Below, in pieces: positions 1 through 10,958 of a DNA stretch of 64,000 nt. The DNA comes from Brachionus plicatilis (Eukaryota; Rotifera; Eurotatoria; Ploima; Brachionidae). Under the pieces are notes generated by a model, which saw only the letters and a program-made list of their open reading frames with translations, ran no database searches and was not told the DNA's origin. The stretch's first letter is position 1, and each line of letters begins with the position of its first letter. The stretch is taken from positions 910,806 to 974,805 of the forward strand of contig QEOQ01000658.1 of NCBI GenBank assembly GCA_010279815.1, read 5' to 3'. The position numbers and the translations under genes are program-made.

Positions 1-625
1 TGTTACGTTCTAATCTGAGTTGGCGTTCTAGTGCTCGCTCGCTTGGTGTTTTGTCCGGATTAATGTACACGTTACTGAGTTCTGTTCCCCTAAGTTTCTT
101 GGCCTCTCGTAGCGCCTTGATTTTTGCATCTTCGTTCTTAAATTCCACCACAATCATGTCTAGGACTCTGCCAGGTGGGTTCTCGTTGCCTTTGTTATTA
201 CTCCTGATACGCCTTTGGCTCTTGACGTGACTGCTCCTATCTAAGTTCAGAGCTTTCAACACCTTGTCCACTTTCTCAGTGTCTTCTCCTTCGCTACCAA
301 CACCGACTCCGGATATGATTACGTTGTTCTCGATCCTTGCTTTCTCGTTTATTTCCTTGTTGACGCTAGCGATGAGGGCTTGCGTCTGTTCACTTGGTTT
401 CTTGCCGTTGACTACGTTGCTCCACAAAGTTCCCGTGCCTCTCGAAGGATCCTGTAAACCAGCCTCTGTAGAAGCTAGCTTAGACTCCAGCTCTTTGATT
501 TTAACGGACTGTTCCTTGACGATTTTCACCAGTGCCATGACGTATCTGTGCATTTTTTTAGAAGTTTCAGAAGCAGTGTGAGGAACAGTTGGCCAATCCT
601 CAAGTATGTCAGTAACCTCATCCAT
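1..625 (-). CDS. LINE (non-LTR retrotransposon) ORF1-like protein, cut by window edge
   Basis: An open frame runs on the minus strand from an ATG at 625-623 to the window edge, about 208 codons without a stop. Residues around 30-50 (MALVKIVKEQSVKIKELESK) have the heptad look of a coiled coil. After that come NNVIISGVGVG, a basic SQRRIRSNNKG stretch, and VVEFKNEDAKIKALREAKK followed by NVYINPDKTPSERALERQL. This order (coiled coil, RRM-like VVEF/REAKKLRG core, basic ERALERQLRLERN tail) is typical of nucleic-acid-binding ORF1 proteins of CR1/Jockey-like LINEs. Base composition is clearly less AT-rich than the flanks, as expected for recently arrived element DNA. The frame is undisturbed over the visible part, so this copy could be fairly young. 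Its C terminus and any ORF2 would lie left of the window. The LINE assignment is good; the clade is not resolved. Confidence 0.75.
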   Translation of the reverse strand, partial: MDEVTDILEDWPTVPHTASETSKKMHRYVMALVKIVKEQSVKIKELESKLASTEAGLQDPSRGTGTLWSNVVNGKKPSEQTQALIASVNKEINEKARIENNVIISGVGVGSEGEDTEKVDKVLKALNLDRSSHVKSQRRIRSNNKGNENPPGRVLDMIVVEFKNEDAKIKALREAKKLRGTELSNVYINPDKTPSERALERQLRLERN

Positions 626-1634
626 TTGGTCAGGAAAAGAATTTGCCACACCCGAATAAATTATGATAAGTTAGTAATTTTTTAAAATTGAAATTTTAAA
701 CTTCAAATTTTTTTTTAGTTTTTAAAAATGAAAAGAATATAATAAATAAATATTTATTTTTTTAAAAAAATATATATTTGTGAGAATTCCATGAGGTAAA
801 AAAAATGCCCCGATTTAATTAAAAAGATTTAAAATTTTGATGCATGAAGACATTAAATTCAAAGTTTGAAAAATTGAAAATTGTTGAATAATAATTTTGT
901 CAAGAAAATAGGGTTAAGAAAAAGTTTGAAAAATTTATCCGTTATTTTACAACATTAATTTTAATTTAATTTTTCAACAAATAAAGATAAAAAATAACTG
1001 ATTAACCTTTAAATTTACGCGAAAGCGTTAAATAATCTATTTGCGCATTAAATTCAAACACGTCATGATTAAATATTTCTAAAAATTTTTAAATCAATTA
1101 ATTAAACATTTTTTTAAATTTGAAACTAATTAAATTTTAATAACGTTTATGTTTTACTTTTTAATACTTACTTTCACCTTTTTTACCAGTTTTTTTTGGA
1201 GAAAAAATGTGAATTAACGAAAAAATACAGAATTTTACGTTGAAATTGAGGGAAATTTACGTAAATTTTCAAATTTTTCTGATAAATTTCAAAAATTTTC
1301 TTATGTTAATTTACGTAAAATTACCAAAAACATGTCAAGTCAATACTGTTTGTTTCGTTCTATCTGCTTCAAAAATTTTCAAAATCTATTTTTATGTATT
1401 TTTGAATTTTAATTTAACAGTTGAAAATTTTAAACTTGAAATTTTGATTCAAAGAAATAAATTCGAAGTTCAAGTTCTGCTGGCAAAATATTTTTGTACT
1501 TTTTTTCGATTTTAATATTTCACTTCAATTTTCATAAGTCGGAAAATTTAGAAGTGCTAAAAATAACTAGAAGTTTTCTCAAAATCTTCAAAATTACGAA
1601 ACCTAGATCAATTAACAATCCTTTTTAGAAACTG

Positions 1635-1720
1635 ATATTATTATTATTAAAAATATAATTTGGGCCGAGGCCACAGGCAGTTCAGAACGGCGTAAACCTT
1701 GTTTTCAGCCTGCATTCTTT
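1635..1720 (-). repeat. LINE 3'-tail-like fragment
   Basis: This is a GC-richer block next to a (TTA)n run on the plus strand. Read on the minus strand it contains CAGGCTGAAAACAAGG, then TACGCCGTTC, then a GAACTGCC-like segment, and ends in an ATTATATTTTTAATAATAA tail. The LINE at 56490-58165 ends with nearly the same order of words (GGCTGAAAAGAAGG, TACGCCGTTC, GAGCTGCC, AAATTATATATTAAATAAAT). I read it as a 5'-truncated 3' end of a related LINE or of a SINE sharing that tail. Confidence 0.5.
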
Positions 1721-2329
1721 AGATCATAATTTAGAATATAATTATAGAAATATAATAATAGAAACTGATATCAGCAAAGGTATTTTTCATCAAAATTTAT
1801 CAATTTTTAGGCTGACGAAAATTTATAATAAATTACATTAGATTGTGTAAACTTCAGTTAAAAAATTAAAAAAATTAATTTTTGATTAAAAAATTTCTTT
1901 TTTTGGCTTTAAATTTTTACGTAAATAACCAGAGTTAAATGTTTTGAATAGAAAACGAACATTAGCATTATATATGCTCTATGTTACATTTGATGCTTTA
2001 TTTTAAAATTCAGTCAAAGCTTATTAAAATTACTTCACATCATAAATCATAATAAATATTTTTTTTTAATTACCGTAATTAAAAAAAATATACTACAATG
2101 TCACAATAAAAATTAAATTTTCACATGAATGTATTTATTTCTCTTAGAAAATAATGGAAATATTAAAGAATATTAAAGCAGCTCAATATAATATTAAATG
2201 TCACAAGAAAATATTAATAAATATTACTTAAAATTAAGGGTCAGAAAAAGTAAGTAATTGGAACATTTGAGTATGCCACTCTGGGAGTTTATAAGATTAA
2301 TGATATTGACAATCAGATCATTAATAAGT

Positions 2330-2560
2330 TCTTATCAAATTTTCAGACAAATACTTTTTCAGCTTTGCCGAACAGCATTCATTAATTTCATTAGCTTTTA
2401 GTAATTCTTTTACCACCTCAAGATCCTTGCATTCTGGATGTTCGTTGTAAATATGTCTTGTTTTTTTTTTTCGAAGGTGATCCAAAATCTTCAGCATCAT
2501 TTTCTGTTAATTCAGAGTCATCTCAATCTTGAATCTTTTGTCGCAATGGATTTCTAAATG
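2330..2560 (-). pseudogene. decayed coding remnant, unrecognised
   Basis: On the minus strand two neighbouring frames read as protein-like text. One is an acidic stretch (DDSELTENDAEDFGSPSKKK). A +1 shift leads to NEHPECKDLEVVKELL, then NEINECCSAKLKKYLSEN and a stop. Composition is less AT-biased than the surroundings. No long single frame exists and I do not recognise the family. It could be an exon of a dead gene or a transposon fragment. Confidence 0.3.
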
Positions 2561-3679
2561 GTAAAATTTAGAAAATAAGCTGAGAATTTGAGTCCAAATC
2601 GCTATTTTCTTTTCATTGAGGCGAGTTCATTGAATTTTTAAACATTTAGAATTGATAATACTTTTTTTAATTTTATTTTCAAAAATTGCTGGTTTTATAA
2701 TAAATTTAAGCATTTTTGAATAGAATCATAAGTACCTAAGATAATTAATGCTTTAATGAGACACTCAATTTAAAAAAAAATTTATTGTTGACTTTCAAAC
2801 TATTTTTTCTTTCATGGAGAAGAAGAATCAAAAAAAGATGATATAATTTAGACTGTAAAAACTCTGCGTCAATAAATAAACAAAAATTTGGTCTGATAAT
2901 TATTTTAAATTAAAAGTATTTATAAGAAAATATCGCTTCAAATTTGGTAAGAAAGTTGGTTTTTTAAATTAAAAAATCGAATTGAATCAAAAAAATAATT
3001 TCAAAAATCGCCTTAACAGTTAAGAAGTCTAAAAAATTGCACGAAATCTGTGATTTTAAAGACTATATTTTTGTTGACGAGACAACAATAAGAGTTGAAA
3101 AAACTCTTTATCACCTTGTGTTAAAAAATTATACGCTAACAAATTTGAAGGAAAAATAAATATTTGTAGAGGAATTGCTTTTAAATATTAAAACACCACT
3201 TTAATGAATAAAATAAAAATAGACAGTAATTTTTATTAATAAATTGATAAACATGCATGTATTAAAATTTTTTTAATAAATTTTTTGAGGAAATAGAGGT
3301 AATTTTTTATGGCGATTAATTCCTATGGTATCTAATTTCTGATTGCTTCCCTAAAAATACAGAACTAAAAAATTTCGTAATTTTCCTGAAAAATTCTATA
3401 TTTATTTTTCCTGAGTTTGAATTTAAAGTAATTGAAATCAAAAATTTCGTTTCTAGAAATCAAATTATTGAATTAAATGATTAATTATTTAACGAATACA
3501 ATAAAAAAAAAAAGATGAAGGATCTCAGTAAAAGCTTACTAAATGCTCAGTAAATTTATTTTACTAGAATAAATGAATTTTGAGAGACATTTAATTTTTT
3601 TGAAATGATTTATAAAATCAAATAATTTATTTTAAAAACTTAAAAGTTCTTCTATTTCTGTAATTTTCCTTTTTTTTGC

Positions 3680-3757
3680 GCAATACTACCATAGGCGACC
3701 TCCTAGTAGGCTGCCTCCGCAAGCTTGCTTTCCATAGCTTTATTATTATTATTATAA
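3680..3757 (+). repeat. LINE/SINE 3'-tail-like fragment with (TTA)n
   Basis: A GC-rich block (GCGACCTCCTAGTAGGCTGC, CCGCAAGCTTGCTTTCC) in very AT-rich DNA ends directly in a TTATTATTATTATTA run. The layout matches truncated retroelement 3' ends elsewhere in this window, but the sequence is not the same family as 1635-1720. Confidence 0.35.
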
Positions 3758-5344
3758 ATTAAGATTTCAGATTTTACTTATTTCGGTAAATATTTTTTTT
3801 GGTCAAATGCCGAAACAAAATAGGAGAAAAAGACCATTGCTTGGCAAGCAATAAAATTGAGACGTACAAAAAGATAAATAAAGAAAATAAAACATATAGA
3901 AAAACATTAACTTTTTCCTATTTAACTTTTCAAATTTTTTTATTTTTTTTTTTTTTTTAACTTGATTTTTTTACATTCATCACCCAAGTGGTGTTTTTTT
4001 GAAATTAATAATATAGAGAAACATTGAATGAGAAAAAAACATAAAATGAATTTTATAAAAAGATAAAAAACATAAATTAAAAATCCAATTTTTTTTGATA
4101 TTTTTAGTTTAATAAAAAAAGTTTAAGTTTAAAAAACAAACGATCAATGTAAAATTAAAGATAAAAAGCAAAAATTCAAAGCTTTTGCGCAAATAGACAT
4201 ATTAACTTTTACAGTAAAAATTTACACTAATTTCATGTAAAAATTGAAAAATTTAATTAAAATTAATATTTCCAAAAAACTTATAAATTTTTCAAAATGG
4301 AGGGTTTTAATTATTTATTTAAAACATTCTTGAATTAGAATTAGATTCGATCAAAATTTTGACTCATAACTATTTAAGTTATTTTTTATATAAATTTATG
4401 TTTTATCTCTTTTTGATTTTTTCTCTTTAGGTTTTTTTTCAACTAATAAAATTAGTCTTTTTATAATAAGAATTAAAACTGTAATTTTGGTTTCAATTAA
4501 TGTTATTAAATAGGATTACTATTTTTAACATTATTTTTAAAAAATATTAAGTAAAATTAGTTATAAAATAAGAAATTTGAGTTATTAAAAATTAACACGA
4601 CATTTTTTTTTTGAGGGAATAATAAATTTTAACTTAGCAAAAAATTAAAATTTTATTAATATAAAATAATTAAAATTAAATATTTTTTTCATAAAATAGA
4701 ATTTTTTTTGAATTTATTTAAAATTATTTTTTAACCTTTAATTGGTAATTCTTTTTGATTTTTACTAATAGTATTTTAGTCAAGTTTAAGTTAAACATCG
4801 GGCCGAAATAATAAGGCATTACGATTGCACGAGATATATGGGCTGTGAAGCATGCAACAAGTTTTTGATGCATAAAATGTTTGCCAAGATTTTTTAAATA
4901 TTGATATTCTAATAATTTTGGTTAAAATTTAAATTTTTTTTTATTTATGTTTGGAACTGAAACTTTTAACGATTTGATTTTTTAAAGATTTTTATTTTAA
5001 TTTTCATTGAATCAAAATCTAAATTTATGATTTTTTTTATATTTAAATTATAAATTTGAAATTTAAATAAATTAGTGGAATTTTGTGAGCAGACGTTCTC
5101 AAAAATTATGCTATTTTGGCGGAACTACAATTAGAAAAGAATCTTTTCAAAAATACACTTGATATTAAATAGAAGAAAAGGTTTTATTAAAATGTGATAA
5201 ATGATTCAAATATTTTTATATTCATAGTTAAAGTATCAGAAATAGTGGCAGATATTTTATATTAATCGGAGCATAAAATTTATTAAAAAAAAGAAAAATA
5301 ATAAAAGATGACTCAATTAATTCTGTTAAACAATTTCCGTCTAA

Positions 5345-5390
5345 AAATTGAAAATTAATTATTATATTATTAATAATTAATTTTCAATTT
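5345..5390. repeat. perfect 20-bp hairpin upstream of the GPCR gene
   Basis: The arms AAATTGAAAATTAATTATTA (5345-5364) and TAATAATTAATTTTCAATTT (5371-5390) are exact inverse complements around a 6-base loop, 85 bp before the GPCR start codon. It could be chance palindromy in AT-rich DNA, a small foldback, or a cruciform in the promoter region. Confidence 0.5.
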
Positions 5391-5475
5391 CTAAGTAAAA
5401 ATAAAACTATTGAATATGTCTTAATAGTTGAAATAGTCTTAATATAAAATAAATGAAAATTGTTTTTTATTTAAA

Positions 5476-6606
5476 ATGAATTTCGATCAAACCAATGAAA
5501 CATTTAGAACCCAATTCATGTCAACTTATCAAACTAATTTCTACGAATTGTCAAAATGGTTAAATGTTATTTTTATAACTTTAATAACAGCTATTGGCAT
5601 TTACGGAAACTTGGTATCTATTTACATATTTACAAAAACAAAAAGCACAAATCGTGGAAAAAATTTTACATTTTATTTTTTACTTCTTTCATTGAGTGAT
5701 TTATCCGTTCTAGTCTTTCATTATACCGATTTTACATTTCGCTCATGGATTAATTTAACTCATAGCTATTCATCCAAATTTAACTTTGTTGATAAATGTT
5801 TAATTTGCTGTAAACTAATACCATATTTTAGAAATTTTTTCAGAACAATATCTGTTTACATTCTGCTGGCAATGACCATTCAGCGTTTCATTTTTTTCTA
5901 TCTACCATTAAAACGTTCAATAGTCAGTTCAATGAAAACGAATAGAATAATTATTAGTACTCTGGTGATATTTTCATTGATACTCAATTCTGGAAATTTG
6001 ATCACCAACACATTAACCAAACACGAGACCAATGGAGAGTACTACTGTAATATAAATCCGAAGTTTTTTGATTTACAATTTAAATTTGATTTCTTATTTG
6101 TCTTGTTTTCAATTTTGCTTCCAACTTTATTCATTTTGATTTTCAGTTTTTTCTTATTCTCACGCATTAAATTCAGAATGCAAAATTTCAAGACCAAATT
6201 GAATCAATCAATTCGAACCACCTACATGATGGTTTTACTTTCAAAATGGTTCATTATTTTGCATTTACCATATTTTGTATGCTGGATTATACTACATTTT
6301 CAAATAAAAAAGTCCATTTACTACCTTTATGAATATGAGAATTTTTTATTTAATTCAAATTTTTCAAATTCATACGAAATCAGTCAAAGTCGAATGGTTC
6401 TACTCCATTTCACCAAAAGTCAAAGCATAACCTTAATGCTCAAGGGTTTGCTAAATTTATTTGAAATACTTTTTTTATCAAATTATTCCATGCACTTTTT
6501 GCTTTATTTAATAAATGGACCATTATTTAGAAAAAGACACTCTAGATTGGTGTTCAATATTTTCCAACATTTGGTATTTTTGGTTTTTTGTCAAAGAAAA
6601 AGATAG
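5476..6606 (+). CDS. FMRFamide-receptor-like class A GPCR (intronless)
   Basis: This is a single open frame of 376 residues with seven hydrophobic segments: TM1 about 29-52 with GN at 44-45, TM2 about 63-83 with LSLSD ending at D75, TM3 about 113-138, and TM7 about 324-348. N7 lies in an NET glycosylation sequon before TM1. C108 near the top of TM3 and C191 in the second outer loop would form the usual disulfide. TM2 and the end of TM7 (NYSMHFLLYLINGPLFRKR, with FRKR starting helix 8) resemble the invertebrate FMRFamide/neuropeptide receptor group. The usual E/DRY at the end of TM3 is IQRF (135-138), and NPxxY in TM7 is not present in standard form. The expected role is a plasma-membrane, G-protein-coupled neuropeptide receptor; the ligand cannot be told from sequence. 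Intronless structure is common for expanded receptor families. Confidence 0.85.
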   Translation: MNFDQTNETFRTQFMSTYQTNFYELSKWLNVIFITLITAIGIYGNLVSIYIFTKTKSTNRGKNFTFYFLLLSLSDLSVLVFHYTDFTFRSWINLTHSYSSKFNFVDKCLICCKLIPYFRNFFRTISVYILLAMTIQRFIFFYLPLKRSIVSSMKTNRIIISTLVIFSLILNSGNLITNTLTKHETNGEYYCNINPKFFDLQFKFDFLFVLFSILLPTLFILIFSFFLFSRIKFRMQNFKTKLNQSIRTTYMMVLLSKWFIILHLPYFVCWIILHFQIKKSIYYLYEYENFLFNSNFSNSYEISQSRMVLLHFTKSQSITLMLKGLLNLFEILFLSNYSMHFLLYLINGPLFRKRHSRLVFNIFQHLVFLVFCQRKR

Positions 6607-6640
6607 GTGATTTTTGTTTAGAGAAAAGCTACCGAAATTG

Positions 6641-6730
6641 TTATTTATTATTTATTTATTAAAAAAATACTTTGGGGCGGACCCCAGGTTCGTCCGAATA
6701 GCTTGCGCCTTCGTTTAAACCCAATTGTTA
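6641..6730 (-). repeat. LINE 3'-tail-like fragment
   Basis: On the minus strand this reads GGCGCAAGCTATTCGGACG, then CCTGGGGTCCGCCCC, then a tail of AATAAATAAATAATAA. The combination of a GC-rich hairpin-prone block and an AAATA-type tail matches the 3' ends of the LINE copies at 58070-58165 and 1635-1720. Confidence 0.45.
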
Positions 6731-7200
6731 CAAAGCATTGATTAGAAAAGGAAAAATAAAAAGTTCGAAACTACCGAAATTAACGATGCCACAAATTTTG
6801 AATCTCAAGAGAACAAAAAATTAGAAACTAATTTTGATGCTTTTGCTAACAGCTCCAGAAAATAAAGCAAAAGAATACTGCTCTTTAGTATTTGGAATAG
6901 AACCAGTGAATGGATGGCTGAAAAGTGGTTTTCTCAATAAGGAATTTTTTTCTAATTTCATTTTTATTTTTTATTTAAACCTGTTAAAATATTGACTTAA
7001 AAAAAATAAAATTTATGAATTTTTTTTATTTAAAAAAATAACAAAAACTCCAATTTTTTTTTCATAAAAAAGTCAAATTGAAGTTTCAGATCAAATTTTA
7101 TCAAGATCAAAACGATCATTTAAAATTTTAAAACTTTATGAATCTAATGATTTCGATAATTTTTAAAAAATAAATACTAAAAATTATTAGATCCATTTTT

Positions 7201-7490
7201 GCGCCAAGAGGCAATAGGAGGGCGAGATTGAGACGAGAATTGGTAAAGAACTGTAATCAACGACATAACTTTTTCTGCAACCGAATTGTCAATGACTGGA
7301 ACGATCTTAACGACTCCATCATAACCGCCAAAAGTACCAACGACTTCAAAAGCAAGCTTGACAAAACAGCAACTTAATTACGGCAAGTGGCTACCACACA
7401 GGGTGTCGTCACCCATCGCGTTATGCATCATTCTGCATGCAAATCGCGACTTGTAGACTACCCCTTACTACTACTACTACTACTAGATAA
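7201..7490 (+). mobile_element. 5'-truncated LINE: reverse-transcriptase C terminus plus 3' UTR
   Basis: Codons 7201-7377 read a 58-residue tail containing RARLRRELVKNCNQRHNFF, NRIVNDWNDLND and SIITAKSTNDFKSKLDK, then a stop. The pattern FF-x-x-R(I/V)-x-x-W-N-x-L followed by F-K-x-x-L-D is the hallmark C terminus of CR1/Jockey/L2-like LINE polyproteins. About 110 bp of GC-richer 3' UTR follow, ending in (TAC)n at about 7466-7486. The element is 5'-truncated just before 7201, as usual for target-primed insertion. Confidence 0.75.
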
Positions 7491-9924
7491 AATTAACATC
7501 AAAAAGATTGACCTCTGATTTTTTTAACAAAAAAATTCAACAATTTATCTAATTCAGAAGTTCAAATTCATAACTTTTATAGTCACTCGTTCAATCTAAA
7601 AAAATTTTATTTTTTTACTTAAACAAATTATAAATTTTAAAACATTTAATTTTTTTTAAAGCTTTTATTAATATAAACTAAAAAAATTTTACCGTATTAA
7701 AGTTCAATAAGAAGGGATATTTTAAAATTATATGAAAATAAACCTGAAATAACATGTTAAGTAATTGCTTAGGTAAAAAAATAATTTTTTCTCTTTTATA
7801 AAAAAAATATAACGTATTATATACTTTGATCTTTTGATCTTGATCTCAAACTGCAATATGCCAAAAAAAATTATTTGAAGAGCTTGATCGACTTAATTAG
7901 TTAAAAGTTTCAGAGTCCGTATTGACGGATAAATTTTTGGTATCCAACTAAGCGACAACTACAATGGCTCATTAGAGAAGTAGGCCTAGTTAAAACTTAA
8001 TGAGTTTTTTTTATAAGATACCAAAATTGTTTTAGCTGACATATTTAATGTATAACCCAAGTCCAGCTTTAGCAAAAAATCTAAAAAATAAGCACACTTA
8101 AAATGTATGGAATTTAGATTAAGTTTTTACAGAGTTTGGATTTAGATGATACAAAGCTGATCAGCAGCTAATACAATTTAGAGAACCAATTTTAGTCTCT
8201 TAAAAAAACTCTTCAAATATTTTAATTTTGTCCTGTATTTTACTAAAATTCAAAATTCACAGGATTTAAAATTACTGTAATTTTTAAAAATTTTTTAAAT
8301 ATTATAATTGTCATAGTTTAGAAAAGAAAAAAATCAAAATTCCTAGAGTTGGACTGTGAAATACTAAACTTTTTCAAAAACCAATTTAGAAGGCCCACAA
8401 TCAAAACTTCAAGGAAAAAAATTTAAAAAGTTAGAAATGATAGTTTTTTAAACAAACAAATGATGAGTCAAGTAACAGTTTTAAATTTTACAGACTTAAT
8501 AGTATTGTCAGAAATAAAAATTAAATAATTTCGCTACGCTACCCAAAAGATAGTAAGGGAGGGCGCTTATCTCCTTTTCGACTAGGATCTAACACAGGGC
8601 TAACTACATCTAATTGATCTTCTCCACTACAATTATTAAAATTATAAAAAAATACTCAATTAAAAATTTTCTGGACTAGCAAAACTTGGAAAAAATTTAA
8701 CTATTTTGCGTTATTACCTTTCTTTTATTTCTTGTATATTTTATCTAATTTGGATAATTTTTCCGATTTAGAAATAAGTTATGGTTATATAAAGGGAAAA
8801 TATTATCTATTCGTATTACAATTTATACTTGATTAAAACTTAAACTTTCCATTACTTAATGGTTTACCAAAAACAAATCTATTTCAATTTTACCATTTTA
8901 TGAATTAAACTTATGCGATAAAAAAATTAAAAAAAATAATTTTAAGTACTAATTAAATAAAATAAATAAAAATTAAATATAAAAAAAAATTAACTATTTC
9001 TAAATAACGAAATGATTGATAAAGAAAGATGACTTAGAAGAAGCTATATAACACATTAAAGATGAGATAGATAAAACCTGAGTCTTGCTCGTTATCTGTT
9101 TTCGAGTCAAACAAAAATTTAAGCAAAATGACTAAGTCATGTTCCAATGGATCTCTGGCTTATTAAAAAAGACCATTCTAAGTTTTAATCGATTAAAAAA
9201 CTCGAGGTGTATGATGTAATAGGTGGTTTCATTAATTAATTTTAGAATAGATCAAAAAACCGAGTTTAATGAGTAGAATAACAAACATTCTTCTGATATT
9301 AGTTTCTGAAAATGAGTTCATTCAAGAAAGAAAAAGAATTATCAAAAATTGACCCTATTAAGGATTTATAAAAATTTCCTAATGTTTAGGCATTTTATTT
9401 ACTCTTTAAAAAATGATCAGTAAATCTTATCATAAACAATATTAAATTCATTAATCCAAAAACTGTTTGAACAAAACCAATAGACTCTTTGATTTTTTGC
9501 CTCGTTAAACACATTTAATTATTAAATTAGTCTTAAATTGACTTTGAGAATTTTGTTTCATTTTAATGCCATAAGCCATGTTTGTCTGAGTGCAAAAAAG
9601 TGTCCTTAATAGCTTTTGTAGACCAAAGTGCCTGCAATAAACACGTCTGATAACCCAATTAGACTTTAATTTTGATTTTTCACCAGGCTTCCAGTTTGAT
9701 CATTTGACCATAATTAGATTTAAATCAGAAATTTTGTTTAAACTAAGCAAAATACTAAAATAAATGTATTTAAAATGATAAACAAAATCTTATCATATCT
9801 TTCGCCAAAATTTGCTGAATTCGAGTCTATCATTTTTTTGCACAAAATTTTCCAAAAATTCTAACAAAAAACTCATTATCTAGCAAAATTAAAATTTCAA
9901 ATTTTTAATTTTTTTTAATAAATA

Positions 9925-10958
9925 ATGAGCATTCTCCAAGATCCAGTATTGAGCAAAATTTTTATCTATCCAATTAAGTCCCTAGCAGGCATAGAGCTCG
10001 ACCACGCTCTGATTTCTAATGACGGAATCATGCATCCCCATAACCAAAACGTAATTGATAGGTTGTAAATTCCAAATTAAGTCAGGTTTTGTTTTGAATT
10101 TAAATTTTTCAGAAAATGGATGATTATCGATTCCAAGCGTTCGTTTTTAAGCCAGCGAAAACTGCCCAAAATGACCCTGATAAAACCAAAAGTTGACCAC
10201 GAACACATTGTTTTGTCAATGCCTGGAAAAACAGAGGCTAAATTTTTAATTAATTATAGGGGAGAAATGGTCAAGTGTAGGCTTTGGTCAGATTATTTAG
10301 ACTGCTACTCGTATGGCATCGATTCCGAGGTAAGCAAATGGCTGAGTGATGCTTTGGGATGTGAAAATCTCGACCTTGTGTGTTTAATGAAATTGACAGC
10401 GCGACGTGACGGCGATTTTAGCACTTTTATGGTTTTGTCCGAAGCTTCGTTGCACGATTTAAATTCTCGCCTGGCTAAAAAAGTATCAATTGTTAATTTT
10501 CGTGCCAATTTAGTTGTCAAAAAGTGCTCGTCTTATGCCGAGGTTTTTTCAGCAAATATTTGAAGAGCTTCTTTTCAAGTAATTTTTTTTTCATAAAGGA
10601 CAATTGGCGAAAATTTGTAATCTTACAAGTTTCTTTTGTTAAAACAAAAAATTGTATTAGGTAAATATTTACCTTAAATCTTTTTTTTAATTTTAAATTT
10701 TGGTTCAAGATGCGTGATGACTACGGTAGATCCTCTAAACGGGGAGAAAAGCCGGGACCAAGAACCCCTTAAGACTCTCAAAGCGTAAAATAATCTGTGA
10801 AAAAATTAGAATAATAAAATTTCATTTTATTATTAAGATATCGTTTGAATAAAGACTTGTACGGCACCAGTCCAATGTTCGGAATGTATTATGAATTGGA
10901 AAATTTAAGTGAACCTCAAATGATATCCAAAGGCGATGCCATCTTGGTCTCTTACTAA
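9925..10958 (+). CDS. MOSC-domain protein, MARC (mitochondrial amidoxime reducing component)-like
   Basis: Exons by frame joining are 9925-10061, 10113-10542, 10599-10660, 10710-10784 and 10838-10958, giving 274 residues. The introns are 48-56 bp with GT-AG ends. The N-terminal beta-barrel motif LSKIFIYPIKSLAGIE is followed by FRANLVV, the conserved YAEDNW across the exon 2/3 junction, and RCVMTTVDPLNG across exons 3/4, then LYGTSPMFGMYYELEN. In MARC proteins the Cys in the RC-x-x-TTVDP motif (C211 here) ligates the molybdenum cofactor; the enzyme reduces N-hydroxylated substrates with cytochrome b5. Human MARC proteins are longer and begin with a membrane anchor. This model starts at the MOSC barrel, so either an upstream exon is missing or the protein is soluble. 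It may also be a MOSC protein of other specificity. Confidence 0.88.

Larger units (their letters stand above)
626..5475. other. AT-rich intergenic region with repeat fragments
   Basis: No intact gene is seen in these 4.8 kb. The sequence is mostly A/T homopolymer runs. Identified inside are two LINE-tail-like fragments, a decayed minus-strand coding remnant, a block of TTTACGTAAA-like words at about 1200-1330, and a hairpin at 5345-5390. Plus-strand open stretches such as 1240-1515 have the low-complexity composition of chance frames in AT-rich DNA. Confidence 0.6.
6607..9924. other. intergenic region with LINE remnants
   Basis: Apart from the two LINE fragments listed separately there is a GC-richer patch at about 8525-8625 (TACGCTACCC, GGGAGGGCGCTTATC) that looks like another repeat scrap. 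The rest is AT-rich with no frame I would call a gene. Confidence 0.5.

Noticed and set aside
1240..1515. Plus-strand 91-codon ORF
   Set aside because: It lies in the TTTACGTAAA-type repeat and AT-rich DNA; composition is Phe/Leu/Lys/Asn noise.
4815..4900. Nuclear-receptor-like zinc finger text (RHYDCTRYMGCEACNKF) on the plus strand
   Set aside because: The spacing between HY and the C-x-x-C is wrong for a nuclear receptor DNA-binding domain, the frame is only about 30 codons, and no second zinc finger or splice partner is visible.
10543..10563. Read-through end of MOSC exon 2 as the true C terminus
   Set aside because: Splicing at 10542/10599 restores the conserved YAEDNW motif and the rest of the MOSC domain in frame.
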